Of a DNA stretch of 64,000 nucleotides, positions 34,861-43,236 are shown one piece after another (positions within the stretch are counted from its first letter, which is position 1; the number at the start of each line of letters is the position of its first letter). Both the position numbers and the translations under genes were made by a program. The stretch spans positions 149,947 to 213,946 of the forward strand of contig JAFAFA010000105.1 of assembly GCA_023423695.1 (NCBI GenBank), read 5' to 3'. The notes below the pieces were generated by a model, which searched no databases, was not told the origin of the DNA, and was given only the letters and a program-made list of their open reading frames with translations. Source of the DNA: Pseudomonadota bacterium. GTDB lineage: Bacteria; Pseudomonadota; Alphaproteobacteria; Azospirillales; Azospirillaceae.

Positions 34861-35277
34861 TCACCCCGCCCCGCATCCCGGCTTCAGTCCCGGATCATTG
34901 GCGAAGCTGCCGTCGTCGGCCTGCTTGTCCGCTCCGTAATCCGGGTTGGTGCCGGCTTCCAGCGCCGCCAGCCTATGGGCGGTCGCCACGTGGGCCTCGC
35001 GTTCCACAGCGCGGTAATGGTCGATGACCTCCGCGCCGAAGGCGGTCAGCACCGTGCCGCCGCCATGCTTTCCGCCGACCGCGGCGCTGACCACCGGTTC
35101 GCGGAAGATACGGTTGAGATCGTCCACCAGCAGCCATGCCCGGCGATAGGACATGCCCAGCGCCCGCCCGGCGGCGGAGATCGAGCCGGTCTCGCGGATC
35201 CTCTCCAGCAGCGCGATCTTGCCGGGGCCGATCGAGCCGCCGCTGTCGAAATCGATGCGGATGCGCATGCGCGTCAT
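34861..35277 (-). CDS. ModE-like LysR-type winged-helix regulator without molybdate domain
   Basis: The 138-residue protein carries the ModE N-terminal DNA-binding domain: GPGKIALLERIRETGSISAA and GMSYRRAWLLVDDLN, ending with the GGGTVLTAFG turn. The TOBE molybdate-binding domain of full ModE is absent; the tail of about 35 residues is Asp/Gly-rich. Such short ModE-type proteins bind DNA, but their effector is often unknown. It starts 16 bp after a PLP-dependent cysteine-family enzyme on the same strand, so both probably share an mRNA. It converges on tamB with only 15 bp between stops. Confidence 0.85.
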   Translation of the reverse strand: MTRMRIRIDFDSGGSIGPGKIALLERIRETGSISAAGRALGMSYRRAWLLVDDLNRIFREPVVSAAVGGKHGGGTVLTAFGAEVIDHYRAVEREAHVATAHRLAALEAGTNPDYGADKQADDGSFANDPGLKPGCGAG

Positions 35278-35293
35278 CGCCGCGATCCTCCCG

Positions 35294-36421
35294 TCACCGT
35301 TCGGCGGTTTCCAGCCCGTCGCCGCTCCAGGCGCCGGTGCGGAAAAACTCGTCGATCCGCTCGCACCACGGGGCGATGTCCAGTCCGGTCGAGGCCAGCC
35401 AGTCGCGGTTGAAGTAGGTGCCCATATAGCGGTCGCCGGGGTCGCAGATCAGGGTGGCGACGCTGCCCTGCCGGCCATCCTTCTTCATTCCGGCGATCAG
35501 CTCGATGGACCCGACGAGGTTGGTGCCGGTGGAGCCGCCGCAGGCGCGGCCCAGCCGGTCGCGCAGCACCCAAATCGCGGCGATGCTGGCGGCGTCGGGC
35601 ACGCGGATCATACGGTCGATCACCGTCGGCTGGAAGGACGGCTCGACCGTCGGCCGGCCGATCCCCTCGATACCCGACCCACGGCCGACATCGGCCTTCG
35701 GGTTGTCGTCGCGGAAGCCCTCGAAGAAGGCTGAATGTTCGGGGTCGGCGACGCAGATGCGGGTCGGCAGCCGGCGGTAGCGGACATAACGCCCGAAGGT
35801 GGCCGAGGTGCCGCCGGTGCCGGCGCCGCAGACGATCCAGTCCGGCACGGGATGGGGTTCCTGCGCCAGCTGTTCGAAGATCGACTGGGCGATGTTGTTG
35901 TTGCCGCGCCAGTCGGTCGCCCGCTCGGCATAGGTGAACTGGTCCATGAAATGGCCGTTGCAGGCCTGGGCCAGCCGCTGCGCCTCGGCACAGACCTCGG
36001 ACGCGCGCTCCACCATGTGGCAGCGGCCGCCGTAGAACTCGATCTGCGCGATCTTGGCCGGAGAGGTGTTGCGCGGCACCACCGCAACGAAGGGCAGGTC
36101 GAGCAACTGGGCGAAATAGGCCTCCGACACGGCAGTGGAGCCCGACGACGCCTCGATCACCGTGGTGCCCTCGCGCACCCAGCCGTTGCAGATCGCATAG
36201 AGGAACAGCGACCGCGCCAGCCGGTGCTTCAGGCTGCCCGTCGGGTGCGTCGACTCGTCCTTCAGGTACAGCGTGATCCCCGGCGCCGACGGGATCGGCA
36301 GACGCAGCAGATGGGTGTCGGCGGACCGGTTCACGTCCGCCTCGATGCGCCGCAGCGCCTCGTCGAGCCAACCGCGCCGGGCGGCGATGGAGTGGGAGGC
36401 GGCGGGGATGGGGGAGGTCAT
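35294..36421 (-). CDS. PLP-dependent cysteine synthase-fold enzyme, Cds1-like L-cysteine desulfhydrase
   Basis: This 375-residue protein belongs to fold-type II of PLP enzymes. The Schiff-base lysine is Lys65 in HPTGSLKHRLA, the substrate loop reads EASSGSTAVSEAYFA, and the phosphate loop CGAGTGGTSATFGRY. The N-terminal IEADVNRSADTHLLRL and the C-terminal extension beyond standard CysK resemble mycobacterial Cds1, an L-cysteine desulfhydrase releasing H2S, pyruvate and ammonia. A cysteine synthase or cystathionine beta-synthase activity cannot be excluded. It probably forms an operon with the ModE-like regulator 16 bp downstream. Confidence 0.8.
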   Translation of the reverse strand: MTSPIPAASHSIAARRGWLDEALRRIEADVNRSADTHLLRLPIPSAPGITLYLKDESTHPTGSLKHRLARSLFLYAICNGWVREGTTVIEASSGSTAVSEAYFAQLLDLPFVAVVPRNTSPAKIAQIEFYGGRCHMVERASEVCAEAQRLAQACNGHFMDQFTYAERATDWRGNNNIAQSIFEQLAQEPHPVPDWIVCGAGTGGTSATFGRYVRYRRLPTRICVADPEHSAFFEGFRDDNPKADVGRGSGIEGIGRPTVEPSFQPTVIDRMIRVPDAASIAAIWVLRDRLGRACGGSTGTNLVGSIELIAGMKKDGRQGSVATLICDPGDRYMGTYFNRDWLASTGLDIAPWCERIDEFFRTGAWSGDGLETAER

Positions 36422-36523
36422 GAGGTCCCGTGTGGCAGCGCTTCGCAGGACTCAATCCATAGCGCGGATTGTTGCGGAATGCACCCGGCGCGCGCCTCCC
36501 CCCGGGGCGCGCCGTCCGGCCGG

Positions 36524-38212
36524 TCAGCCCTGGCGGATGCGGGCGACGAAGGCCGAAACCTCGCTCAGCATGCGGTCGGCACGCTCGCCCACCGCGCGGG
36601 CGGCGGCAGCCACCTCGGTGGACGCCTGACCGGTGGCGGTGGCGTGGCTGCAGACGAGGTTCAGGCTGTCCGATACCGAGCTGACGCCCTGCGCCGCCTC
36701 GTTGACGTTCTGGCTGATGTCGCGGGTGGCGGCACCCTGCTCTTCGATGGCGGCGGAGATGCTGGAAGCGACGCTGTTCACCGTCTCGATGGCGCCGCCG
36801 ACCCCGCGCATCGCCTCCACCACCGACGAGGTGGCGTCGGTCATGGCGGCGATCTGCGCCTGCACGTCGTCGGTTGCCTTGGCCGTCTGGTTGGCGAGAT
36901 TCTTCACCTCGCTGGCGACGACCGCGAAGCCCTTGCCGGCCTCACCCGCCCGCGCCGCCTCGATGGTCGCGTTCAGCGCCAGCAGGTTGGTCTGCTCGGC
37001 GATGGAGCGGATCAGGTCGACCACTTCGACCGTGCGCCGGGCGACGCCGTCCAGCTGCTCGATCAGCGCGTAGGTGCGGCGGACATCCTCCACCGCACGG
37101 GCGGATCCGGTGGTCGACTCGGCGATCTGCTGGGCGATCTCGCGGATCGACGCCGCCAATTCCTCGGTGGCGCCGGCCACCGCCTGGACGTTGCCCGACG
37201 TGGTCTGCGCCGAGCGGGCGGCGCCGTCCATCAGGCGTGTGGTCTGCTCCGCCCCGCTGCTCATCGCGCCCGAGGTGTGGGTCAGCTGGCCGGCAGAGTC
37301 GGCGACCGCATGGACCAGTCCGCCGACGGTGTTCTCGAACTCGTCGGCAAGGCGGAGCATGGTGGCGCGGCGGGCCTGCTCGGCCTCCTGCTCCAGGGCT
37401 GCATGGCGGCGGCGCAGATCCTCCGCCTCGACGGCGCTGAGCCGCAGCGTCTCGACCGAGCGGGCGAGCGCGCCCACCTCGTCACGGCGCTCCGTCCCGC
37501 CGACCTGCGTGGTGAGATCGCCCTTGGCGATGCGGCCGGTCGCGGTGCTGATCCCGTCCAGCCCCTTGGAGATGCGCGACACCAGACGGAAGCCGAACAG
37601 GCCGAGCAGGACCGAAGCGGCCAGCGTGACCACCAGCGTGTCCCGCAGCGTGCTGCGGAAGGCGGCATCGACGTCGTCGATGTAGACGCCGGTGCCGATC
37701 ATCCAGCCCCAGGGCTCGTAGATCGCGGCGAAGGCCAGCTTCGGCACGGGATCGCCGCCGCTGGCCTTGGGGAAGTTGTAGATCAGGAAGCCGTCATTGG
37801 CCTTCGCCGACTCGATCAGCCCGCGGATCACCAGGACGCCGTTGCTGTCCTTGAAGTCCGCCAGCTTGCGGGTGCCTTCCAGATCGGGGCGCACGCCGTG
37901 GAAGACGTTGGTCCCGTCGAACTCGTAACCGAACATGTACTCGTTGCCGAAGAAGCGGAGCGCGCGCAGGGCGGCCTTGGCCTGCGTCTGCGCCTCTTCC
38001 CGGCTGAACTCGCCCTTGGCGGCGCGGGCGTCGTAGGACTTCATGATCGACAGCGAGGTCTGCACCACCGCCTGGATCGAGTTGCGATATCCCTCCACCA
38101 TGGTCTCGCGCTTGGACGTCGCGGACCAGATGCCGGCCACCAGGACGGTGACGAGGAACAGCCCCAGAAGGATCAGGAGCCTTGCCTTGATGCTGTGAAG
38201 TTTGTCGATCAT
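36524..38212 (-). CDS. Methyl-accepting chemotaxis protein with single Cache sensor
   Basis: The protein is 562 residues from ATG 38212, with GGGGGA 8 nt upstream. Its order is a first membrane helix (LLILLGLFLVTVLVAGIW), a periplasmic sCache_2-type sensor at about 35-185 (FFGNEYMFGYEFDG, FAAIYEPWGWMIGTGVY), a second helix, HAMP, and a long coiled-coil signalling domain. The hairpin tip reads IAEQTNLLALNATIEAARAG then GKGFAVVASEV, the universal MCP signature that binds CheW/CheA. Cache_2 sensors often detect small organic acids. No che genes are adjacent, so this is an orphan receptor. A GC-rich hairpin at 36486-36512 follows the stop. Confidence 0.93.
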   Translation of the reverse strand: MIDKLHSIKARLLILLGLFLVTVLVAGIWSATSKRETMVEGYRNSIQAVVQTSLSIMKSYDARAAKGEFSREEAQTQAKAALRALRFFGNEYMFGYEFDGTNVFHGVRPDLEGTRKLADFKDSNGVLVIRGLIESAKANDGFLIYNFPKASGGDPVPKLAFAAIYEPWGWMIGTGVYIDDVDAAFRSTLRDTLVVTLAASVLLGLFGFRLVSRISKGLDGISTATGRIAKGDLTTQVGGTERRDEVGALARSVETLRLSAVEAEDLRRRHAALEQEAEQARRATMLRLADEFENTVGGLVHAVADSAGQLTHTSGAMSSGAEQTTRLMDGAARSAQTTSGNVQAVAGATEELAASIREIAQQIAESTTGSARAVEDVRRTYALIEQLDGVARRTVEVVDLIRSIAEQTNLLALNATIEAARAGEAGKGFAVVASEVKNLANQTAKATDDVQAQIAAMTDATSSVVEAMRGVGGAIETVNSVASSISAAIEEQGAATRDISQNVNEAAQGVSSVSDSLNLVCSHATATGQASTEVAAAARAVGERADRMLSEVSAFVARIRQG

Positions 38213-38440
38213 CGCCTCGTCCCCCACACGCGCAACTCTGCTGCCGCCGGAAAGCTCCGGCGCATCGCGTCCCGCGTGAATGATCAGCCCCTAATGAATT
38301 GTGCTCTCATACTGGGGTATCGGGCGTTGATGCAATCCCTAACGGAGGGATAGGGATAATCCTGACAAAGGGGGAACCGGTTGTGATCGTCGCGATCCGC
38401 CGGGTTACGCCGGGCGGGAAATCTGGCAGGATGCGGCACT

Positions 38441-39172
38441 ATGACACTGATCGCCTATCCCCTGTCGGGAGCCATGCCCGACATCCGCCCGGCACGCCCG
38501 ACGCGCGACTGGATCGACGCCCTGCCGGAGCAGTACGGCTACCGCTGCCTGCCGCTGAACATCGCCAGCATGCATGGCTGGGAGGTCTGTTGCCCGGTGC
38601 GGGTGACGGCGGTCTGGGATGGCGGCACGGGGGTGGATGCCATCACCGTCACGGCTGACGAACCGCACCCGCTGCTGCCGGCCAGTCATTTCGGCAGCGG
38701 CGTGCTGACCTTCCATGTCGCAGCCCTGTTCCGGACGCCGCCGGGCGTCAACCTGATGGTCACCGGGCCGCTGAACCACCCGAAGCACGGGATTCTCGGC
38801 CTGTCCGGCATCATCGAAACCGACTGGTCGCCCTATCCCTTCACGATGAACTGGAGATTCACCGCGCCCGGCGTGCCGGTGACCTGGGAGAAGGGCGAAC
38901 CCTTCGCCCATCTGATGCCGATCCAGCGCGGGCTGGTGGAAAGCCTGGAACCGGAGGTCCGCGATCTGGACAGCGATCCGGAAATGGCGGCGCAGTACCG
39001 CACCTGGGCGGCCGCGCGCAGCCAGTTCAATGCCGACCTCCAGACCCCCGGCAGCACTGCGGCACAGGAGCGCTGGCAGAAGGGCTATTACCGCGGCAAG
39101 AGGCCGGACGGCGGCGACGGCCCGCCCGACCATGAAATCAAGGTGCGGGCGAAGCCGTTTCCTATCAAATAA
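38441..39172 (+). CDS. DUF6065-like protein of unknown function
   Basis: This 243-residue soluble protein shows YGYRCLPLNIASMHGWEVCCP near residue 32, an INLMVTGPLNHPKHG-like segment near 105, and SPYPFTMNWRFTAPG near 130. From memory these match the DUF6065 family; no function is known. Conserved aromatic and Cys-containing strands suggest a compact beta fold. The C-terminal third is helical and then basic (KRPDGGDGPPDHEIKVR). It is a single gene divergent from the chemoreceptor. Its stop codon abuts the gmk stop on the opposite strand with no base between. Confidence 0.7.
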   Translation: MTLIAYPLSGAMPDIRPARPTRDWIDALPEQYGYRCLPLNIASMHGWEVCCPVRVTAVWDGGTGVDAITVTADEPHPLLPASHFGSGVLTFHVAALFRTPPGVNLMVTGPLNHPKHGILGLSGIIETDWSPYPFTMNWRFTAPGVPVTWEKGEPFAHLMPIQRGLVESLEPEVRDLDSDPEMAAQYRTWAAARSQFNADLQTPGSTAAQERWQKGYYRGKRPDGGDGPPDHEIKVRAKPFPIK

Positions 39173-39820
39173 CTACAGCGTGTCCTGGATGCTGCGCACG
39201 AACTCCGGCAGGCCGACCTGGCGGCGGCGGCGCAGCCGCTCGGCGCGTAGGATCGACTCCACCGCAGCGATGCTCTCGTCCACGTCGTGGTTGACGATGA
39301 CGTAGTCGTATTCGGGCCAGTGGCTGATCTCGTTGGACGCCTTGGCCATGCGGTTGGCGATGACCTCTTCCGAATCCTGGCCACGGCCGCGCAGGCGGCG
39401 CTCCAACTCGCTCACCGACGGCGGCAGCACGAAGACGCTGACCAGATCGTCGCGGGCGTTCTGCGCCAACTGCTGCGCGCCCTGCCAGTCGATGGCGAAC
39501 AGCACGTCGCGGCCGGCGCCCAGCGCATCCTCCACCGCCACGCGCGGCGTGCCATAGCAGTTGCCGAAAACCCGGGCATGCTCCAGCAGGTCGCCGGTCT
39601 CCGCCATGCGGTCGAAGCGCTGCTGGTCGATGAAGTAGTAATCCAGCCCTTCGGCCTCGCCGGGGCGCATCGCCCGCGTGGTCACCGAGACCGACATGGT
39701 GATGCCGGCATCGCGCTCCAGAAGGCCGCGGGCGATGGTGGTCTTGCCGGCGCCCGAGGGGGAGGACAGCACCAGCATCAGGCCGCGCCGGTGGATCAGG
39801 GGGGTGTTGGTCGCAGCCAT
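39173..39820 (-). CDS. gmk: Guanylate kinase
   Basis: The protein is 215 residues from ATG 39820; an in-frame GTG at 39829 is the alternative. Guanylate kinase converts GMP plus ATP to GDP plus ADP in purine metabolism. The P-loop is SSPSGAGKTT, the GMP-binding region SVSVTTRAMRPGE with GLDYYFI, and the lid region RLRGRGQDSEEVI. It follows yicC by 22 bp on the same strand, the widespread yicC-gmk pairing. Confidence 0.95.
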   Translation of the reverse strand: MAATNTPLIHRRGLMLVLSSPSGAGKTTIARGLLERDAGITMSVSVTTRAMRPGEAEGLDYYFIDQQRFDRMAETGDLLEHARVFGNCYGTPRVAVEDALGAGRDVLFAIDWQGAQQLAQNARDDLVSVFVLPPSVSELERRLRGRGQDSEEVIANRMAKASNEISHWPEYDYVIVNHDVDESIAAVESILRAERLRRRRQVGLPEFVRSIQDTL

Positions 39821-39842
39821 GGCGCTCACTCGGTGTTGATGA

Positions 39843-40739
39843 TTACTCGATGTTCTGGACCTGCTCGCGAAGCTGCTCGATGGAAGCCTTCAGCGAGAGG
39901 CCGATGCGGGTCAGTTCGACGTCCGCAGACTTGGAGCACAGCGTGTTGGCCTCGCGGTTGAACTCCTGGCACAGGAAGTCGAACCGGCGTCCGATGGCGC
40001 CGCCTTCCGCCATCAGGTCGCGCGCCGCCTGGATGTGGGCGCGCAGGCGGTCCAACTCCTCGCGGACGTCGGCCTTACCGATCAGGATGGCGGCCTCCTG
40101 TGCCAGCCGGTCCTCCGACAGCGCCGGGAAGGAACCGAGGATGGCGGCGACCTGGGCACGCAGCTTCTCGCGCAGGGCGTCCGGCTGGGTGGAGGCGCAG
40201 GCCGAGGCGGCATCGACCAGCCGGGCGATCTCGTCCAGATGGCCGTTCAGCACCTCGGCGATGCGGGCGCCTTCGGCAAGGCGGTTGACCACCAGCTGGT
40301 CGATCAGCTTGGCGAGGTCGGCCTTGAGCGCCGATTCGACGCGCTCGCGCGATTCGGTTTCATCCTCCTCCACCGGCTCGATGATGCCGCGGACGGCCAG
40401 CAGCGAATCGAGCCGCGGCGCGGCGGCGCCGGCCCCCTCGATCTCGCGGGCGAGTTCCAGAACCTGGGCCAGAAGCTCCCGGTTGATCCGGAGCTGCGAC
40501 ACCGCCTGGGCGCGGTTGACGGTCAGAGTCAGGTTGACGTTGCCGCGGGCAAGCCGCTTCGGCAGCTCCGCACGGGCCACAGCCTCGATGCTGTCGAAGC
40601 CCGACGGCAGGCGGCAACGCAGGTCCAGGCTGCGGCCATTGACGCTCTTGGCCTCGAAGGTCCAGGAATAGCCGTCGCCGTGCCCGTCGACGCGTGCGAA
40701 ACCGGTCATGCTGGCAATGACGGGACGATGGGCGGACAA
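39843..40739 (-). CDS. yicC: YicC-family endoribonuclease
   Basis: This 298-residue protein has the YicC N-terminal domain (MTGFARVDGHG near residue 11; AKSVNGRSLDLRCRLP) and the conserved C-terminal DUF1732 (GRRFDFLCQEFNREANTLCSKS). E. coli YicC has been reported to cleave the small RNA RyhB; the general role is in RNA turnover. TTG 40739 has TGAGG 5 nt upstream and is preferred; ATG 40709 would shorten the protein by ten residues. It is co-transcribed with gmk and divergent from an SDR gene. Confidence 0.9.
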   Translation of the reverse strand: MSAHRPVIASMTGFARVDGHGDGYSWTFEAKSVNGRSLDLRCRLPSGFDSIEAVARAELPKRLARGNVNLTLTVNRAQAVSQLRINRELLAQVLELAREIEGAGAAAPRLDSLLAVRGIIEPVEEDETESRERVESALKADLAKLIDQLVVNRLAEGARIAEVLNGHLDEIARLVDAASACASTQPDALREKLRAQVAAILGSFPALSEDRLAQEAAILIGKADVREELDRLRAHIQAARDLMAEGGAIGRRFDFLCQEFNREANTLCSKSADVELTRIGLSLKASIEQLREQVQNIE

Positions 40740-40850
40740 GGCGGCCTCACTTGAAAAGCGGTGTCGGTTGGTGTCGTGCTTATAAACTCGACATCACCCC
40801 ACAACAAGCTTCGGTACCGGAATTGGACCGACGAGCAGGGCGGAGATTTC

Positions 40851-41636
40851 ATGAAGCAGCTGCGATCCACCCCCCGTTTCGTCCCCGGTTCAATCGTCAT
40901 CACCGGCGCGTCCAGCGGCATCGGCGAGGCCCTGGCGCTCCTCTATGCCGCCCCTGGCGTGGCCCTCGCCCTGACCGGCCGCGACTCCGCGAGGCTGGAG
41001 GCGGTGGCGCAGCGCTGCCGGGCCGCCGGCGCGCGTGTGGACACGGCGGTGATCGACGTGGCGGATCGGGCGGCGATGGCGGAGTGGCTGGCGCGGGTCG
41101 ATGCCGCCGATCCGGTCGATCTGCTGATCGCCAATGCGGGGATGTCGGCCGGGACCGGCGATGGCGGCGAGACGGAGGAACAGGCCCGGCGCATCCTGGC
41201 GGTCAACATCGACGGGGTTCTGAACAGCATCCATCCGCTGCTTCCGGCGATGCGGGCGCGGCGGCGCGGGCAGATCGCCCTGATGGCGTCGCTGGCCGGC
41301 TTCCGCGGCCTTCCCGGCGCGCCGGCCTATTGCGCCAGCAAGGCGATGGTGCGGGTCTATGGCGAGGCGTTGCGTGGCGATCTGGCAGGGGAGGGGATCG
41401 GTGTCTCGATCATCTGCCCGGGCTTCGTCAAGAGCCGCATGACGGCGGTCAACCGCTTCCCCATGCCCTTCCTGATGGAGACCGACGCCGCCGCCCGCGT
41501 CATCCGCCGGGGGTTGGAGCGCAATGCGGCGCGCATCGCCTTCCCGTGGCCGATGATGGCCGCGGTGTGGCTGCTGGCATTGCTGCCGCCGTCCTGGACC
41601 GACGGTCCGCTGCGGCGCGCACCGCGCAAGCCGTGA
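40851..41636 (+). CDS. Short-chain dehydrogenase/reductase
   Basis: The protein is 261 residues from ATG 40851, with GGCGGAG upstream; a 30-codon extension to 40761 is not family-like. It has a classical Rossmann SDR: cofactor motif TGASSGIGEAL near residue 18, NAG motif IANAGMS, catalytic Ser in LMASLAGF, and YxxxK in PAYCASKAMV. The C-terminus has a hydrophobic patch (MMAAVWLLALLPPSW) that may attach it to the membrane. The substrate is unknown; members with this tail often act on lipids or ketones. It converges on the degenerate EAL gene. Confidence 0.88.
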   Translation: MKQLRSTPRFVPGSIVITGASSGIGEALALLYAAPGVALALTGRDSARLEAVAQRCRAAGARVDTAVIDVADRAAMAEWLARVDAADPVDLLIANAGMSAGTGDGGETEEQARRILAVNIDGVLNSIHPLLPAMRARRRGQIALMASLAGFRGLPGAPAYCASKAMVRVYGEALRGDLAGEGIGVSIICPGFVKSRMTAVNRFPMPFLMETDAAARVIRRGLERNAARIAFPWPMMAAVWLLALLPPSWTDGPLRRAPRKP

Positions 41637-41645
41637 GTGCTGCCC

Positions 41646-42932
41646 TCAATCCACCTTGGCGTGGGCGATTGCCTCGCGGACGCTGACGCCCTTGCGCATG
41701 ATATTGTCCACCGCGCGGCCCTGAACCAGATTGATCCCCATCTTGTGGGCATAGACCAGACTGGACACGCTGTCGCAACGGGCAAGGATGAACTTGCAAC
41801 GATCCTGCTCGGCGATGCGATCGCGGAAGAACTTCTCGAACGACGGATCCATCTCCAGCATGTCGTTCGACCAGAAGATCTTGGCGTAGTCCGCGTTCAG
41901 GTACTCAAGATCGAAATTCGTCACCCAGAACGGGTTCAGCCCGTCCACTGCGATCTGGTAACGGCGGTCCTGGGCGAATTCCACCACCTCGTTGAACAGC
42001 GGCAGGTTTTCGATCAGGTCGCCCTTCGACACCTCCAGCACCACCTGCCCGCGGAAATCGATCGGAAGGCGTTCGTCGAACTTCACGAAGCCGGTGGAGA
42101 TGACGGTGGACAGGTTGATGTTGATGCCGATCCGCCGCCCCCGCATGAAGCTGAGCCCATGGTTCAGCGCGCGCAGGACCGACTGGTCGAGGTTGGCGGT
42201 GAAATAGTTGAACAGCCACTTGTTGGCAGTGATGTCGTAATCGGGGCAGAGCCGCTCCTGGAGAAGCTTGATGGAGATGTAGAGCTCATAATACTCCATC
42301 TCCGCTTCGCCGCTGCCGATGTTGGCGATGCCCTGGTTGAACAGGAAGGGCGACAAATCGAACATCTGCATGGAGCGTTCGAGCTTGCCCAATTCCTCCA
42401 GCGTGATCGGCGGCTTGGTTTCGGTGACGTGGTGGCCGGTTTCGTTCGCCTGCAGTTCTTCGATGAAGCGGATGACGTTGATGAAGTTCAACGCCAGTTC
42501 CATGATCGAGTAAAGCGAATATTCCTTGTAGGGATTCGGTCCGGTCAGCGTCGTCTTGGACAGGAAGACCTGCTCGACCGTCTGGCAGACGTCGGTGACG
42601 CCGGTCAGCTTCAATCCCTTGTAAAGGACGATGACGTCGCCGTTGGAGATGTTGAAGGATTGCAGGTAGGACGCCTTGGTCGCCAGTTCCTGGATGATGG
42701 AGCGCACCATCATCTGGCTGGTCGGGTCACGGTCCTTCAGCAGCGACAGGTGCATGTGGATCAGCCGCATGCCCTGCAGTTCGTTCTTCGCCGACCGCAG
42801 CAGGTTCAGGAGCTTGTCGTTGTCGAAATCCGGCTTCTGGTCCTTGGCGGCGGCGACGGCGGCCTGCTTTTCCGTGGTGGAAAGCCGGACACGGTCCCGT
42901 CCCATGGGTGGTCTGCCGCCAAACCTGCTCAT
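41646..42932 (-). CDS. Degenerate EAL-domain protein
   Basis: The protein is 428 residues from ATG 42932, with GGGAG upstream. Residues 20-180 form a helical N-terminal region of unknown family. The C-terminal half aligns by pattern with an EAL domain: GININLSTVIS for the N-motif strand, VVLEVSKGDL for LEITE, IAVDGLNPF for the DDFG loop, and NLVQGRAVD for the terminal QG motif. The EAL glutamate and the second loop aspartate are missing, so c-di-GMP hydrolysis is unlikely; it may bind c-di-GMP or protein partners. It contains almost no Arg/Pro-rich low complexity and looks well conserved. It starts about 300 bp after the rnd stop on the same strand. Confidence 0.75.
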   Translation of the reverse strand: MSRFGGRPPMGRDRVRLSTTEKQAAVAAAKDQKPDFDNDKLLNLLRSAKNELQGMRLIHMHLSLLKDRDPTSQMMVRSIIQELATKASYLQSFNISNGDVIVLYKGLKLTGVTDVCQTVEQVFLSKTTLTGPNPYKEYSLYSIMELALNFINVIRFIEELQANETGHHVTETKPPITLEELGKLERSMQMFDLSPFLFNQGIANIGSGEAEMEYYELYISIKLLQERLCPDYDITANKWLFNYFTANLDQSVLRALNHGLSFMRGRRIGININLSTVISTGFVKFDERLPIDFRGQVVLEVSKGDLIENLPLFNEVVEFAQDRRYQIAVDGLNPFWVTNFDLEYLNADYAKIFWSNDMLEMDPSFEKFFRDRIAEQDRCKFILARCDSVSSLVYAHKMGINLVQGRAVDNIMRKGVSVREAIAHAKVD

Positions 42933-43236
42933 ACGATGCTCACTCCCACAACAAGCGTCACGCCTGCCAACCACCCGTATCCCCGGCCGCTCGTTGTTCG
43001 GCAGCCTTCATGTCCGGTCCGGTGCCTTGTGCCCGGCCGGAACCGTGGCTTCGCAAGCGCCGGGAATCCGGCGAATCCTGCGTAGCCGAACCGATTTTAA
43101 CGGTAACTTTCTTTAAAAAGCTCTTAAAGCCAAAGTCCGGACGCGGACGAGCCCGAACCGAGGCCAAGAGCCCCAAAGGCGTCCCAAAAGCGCCTTTGGG
43201 GCGCGGCAATCATCGAAGCGACGCCATTCGAAAAGG
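42933..43236. other. Leader region between rnd and the EAL-like gene
   Basis: No gene is seen. It contains the strong hairpin at 43171-43201 behind rnd and an AT-rich patch (about 43095-43130) that could house the promoter of the EAL-like gene; I could not settle on -35 and -10 elements. Confidence 0.45.
43171..43201 (-). terminator. Perfect 11-bp hairpin after rnd
   Basis: CCCCAAAGGCG and CGCCTTTGGGG enclose a 9-nt loop, 36 bp after the rnd stop. The stem is long and perfect but no T-run follows, so termination is probable rather than certain. Confidence 0.5.
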
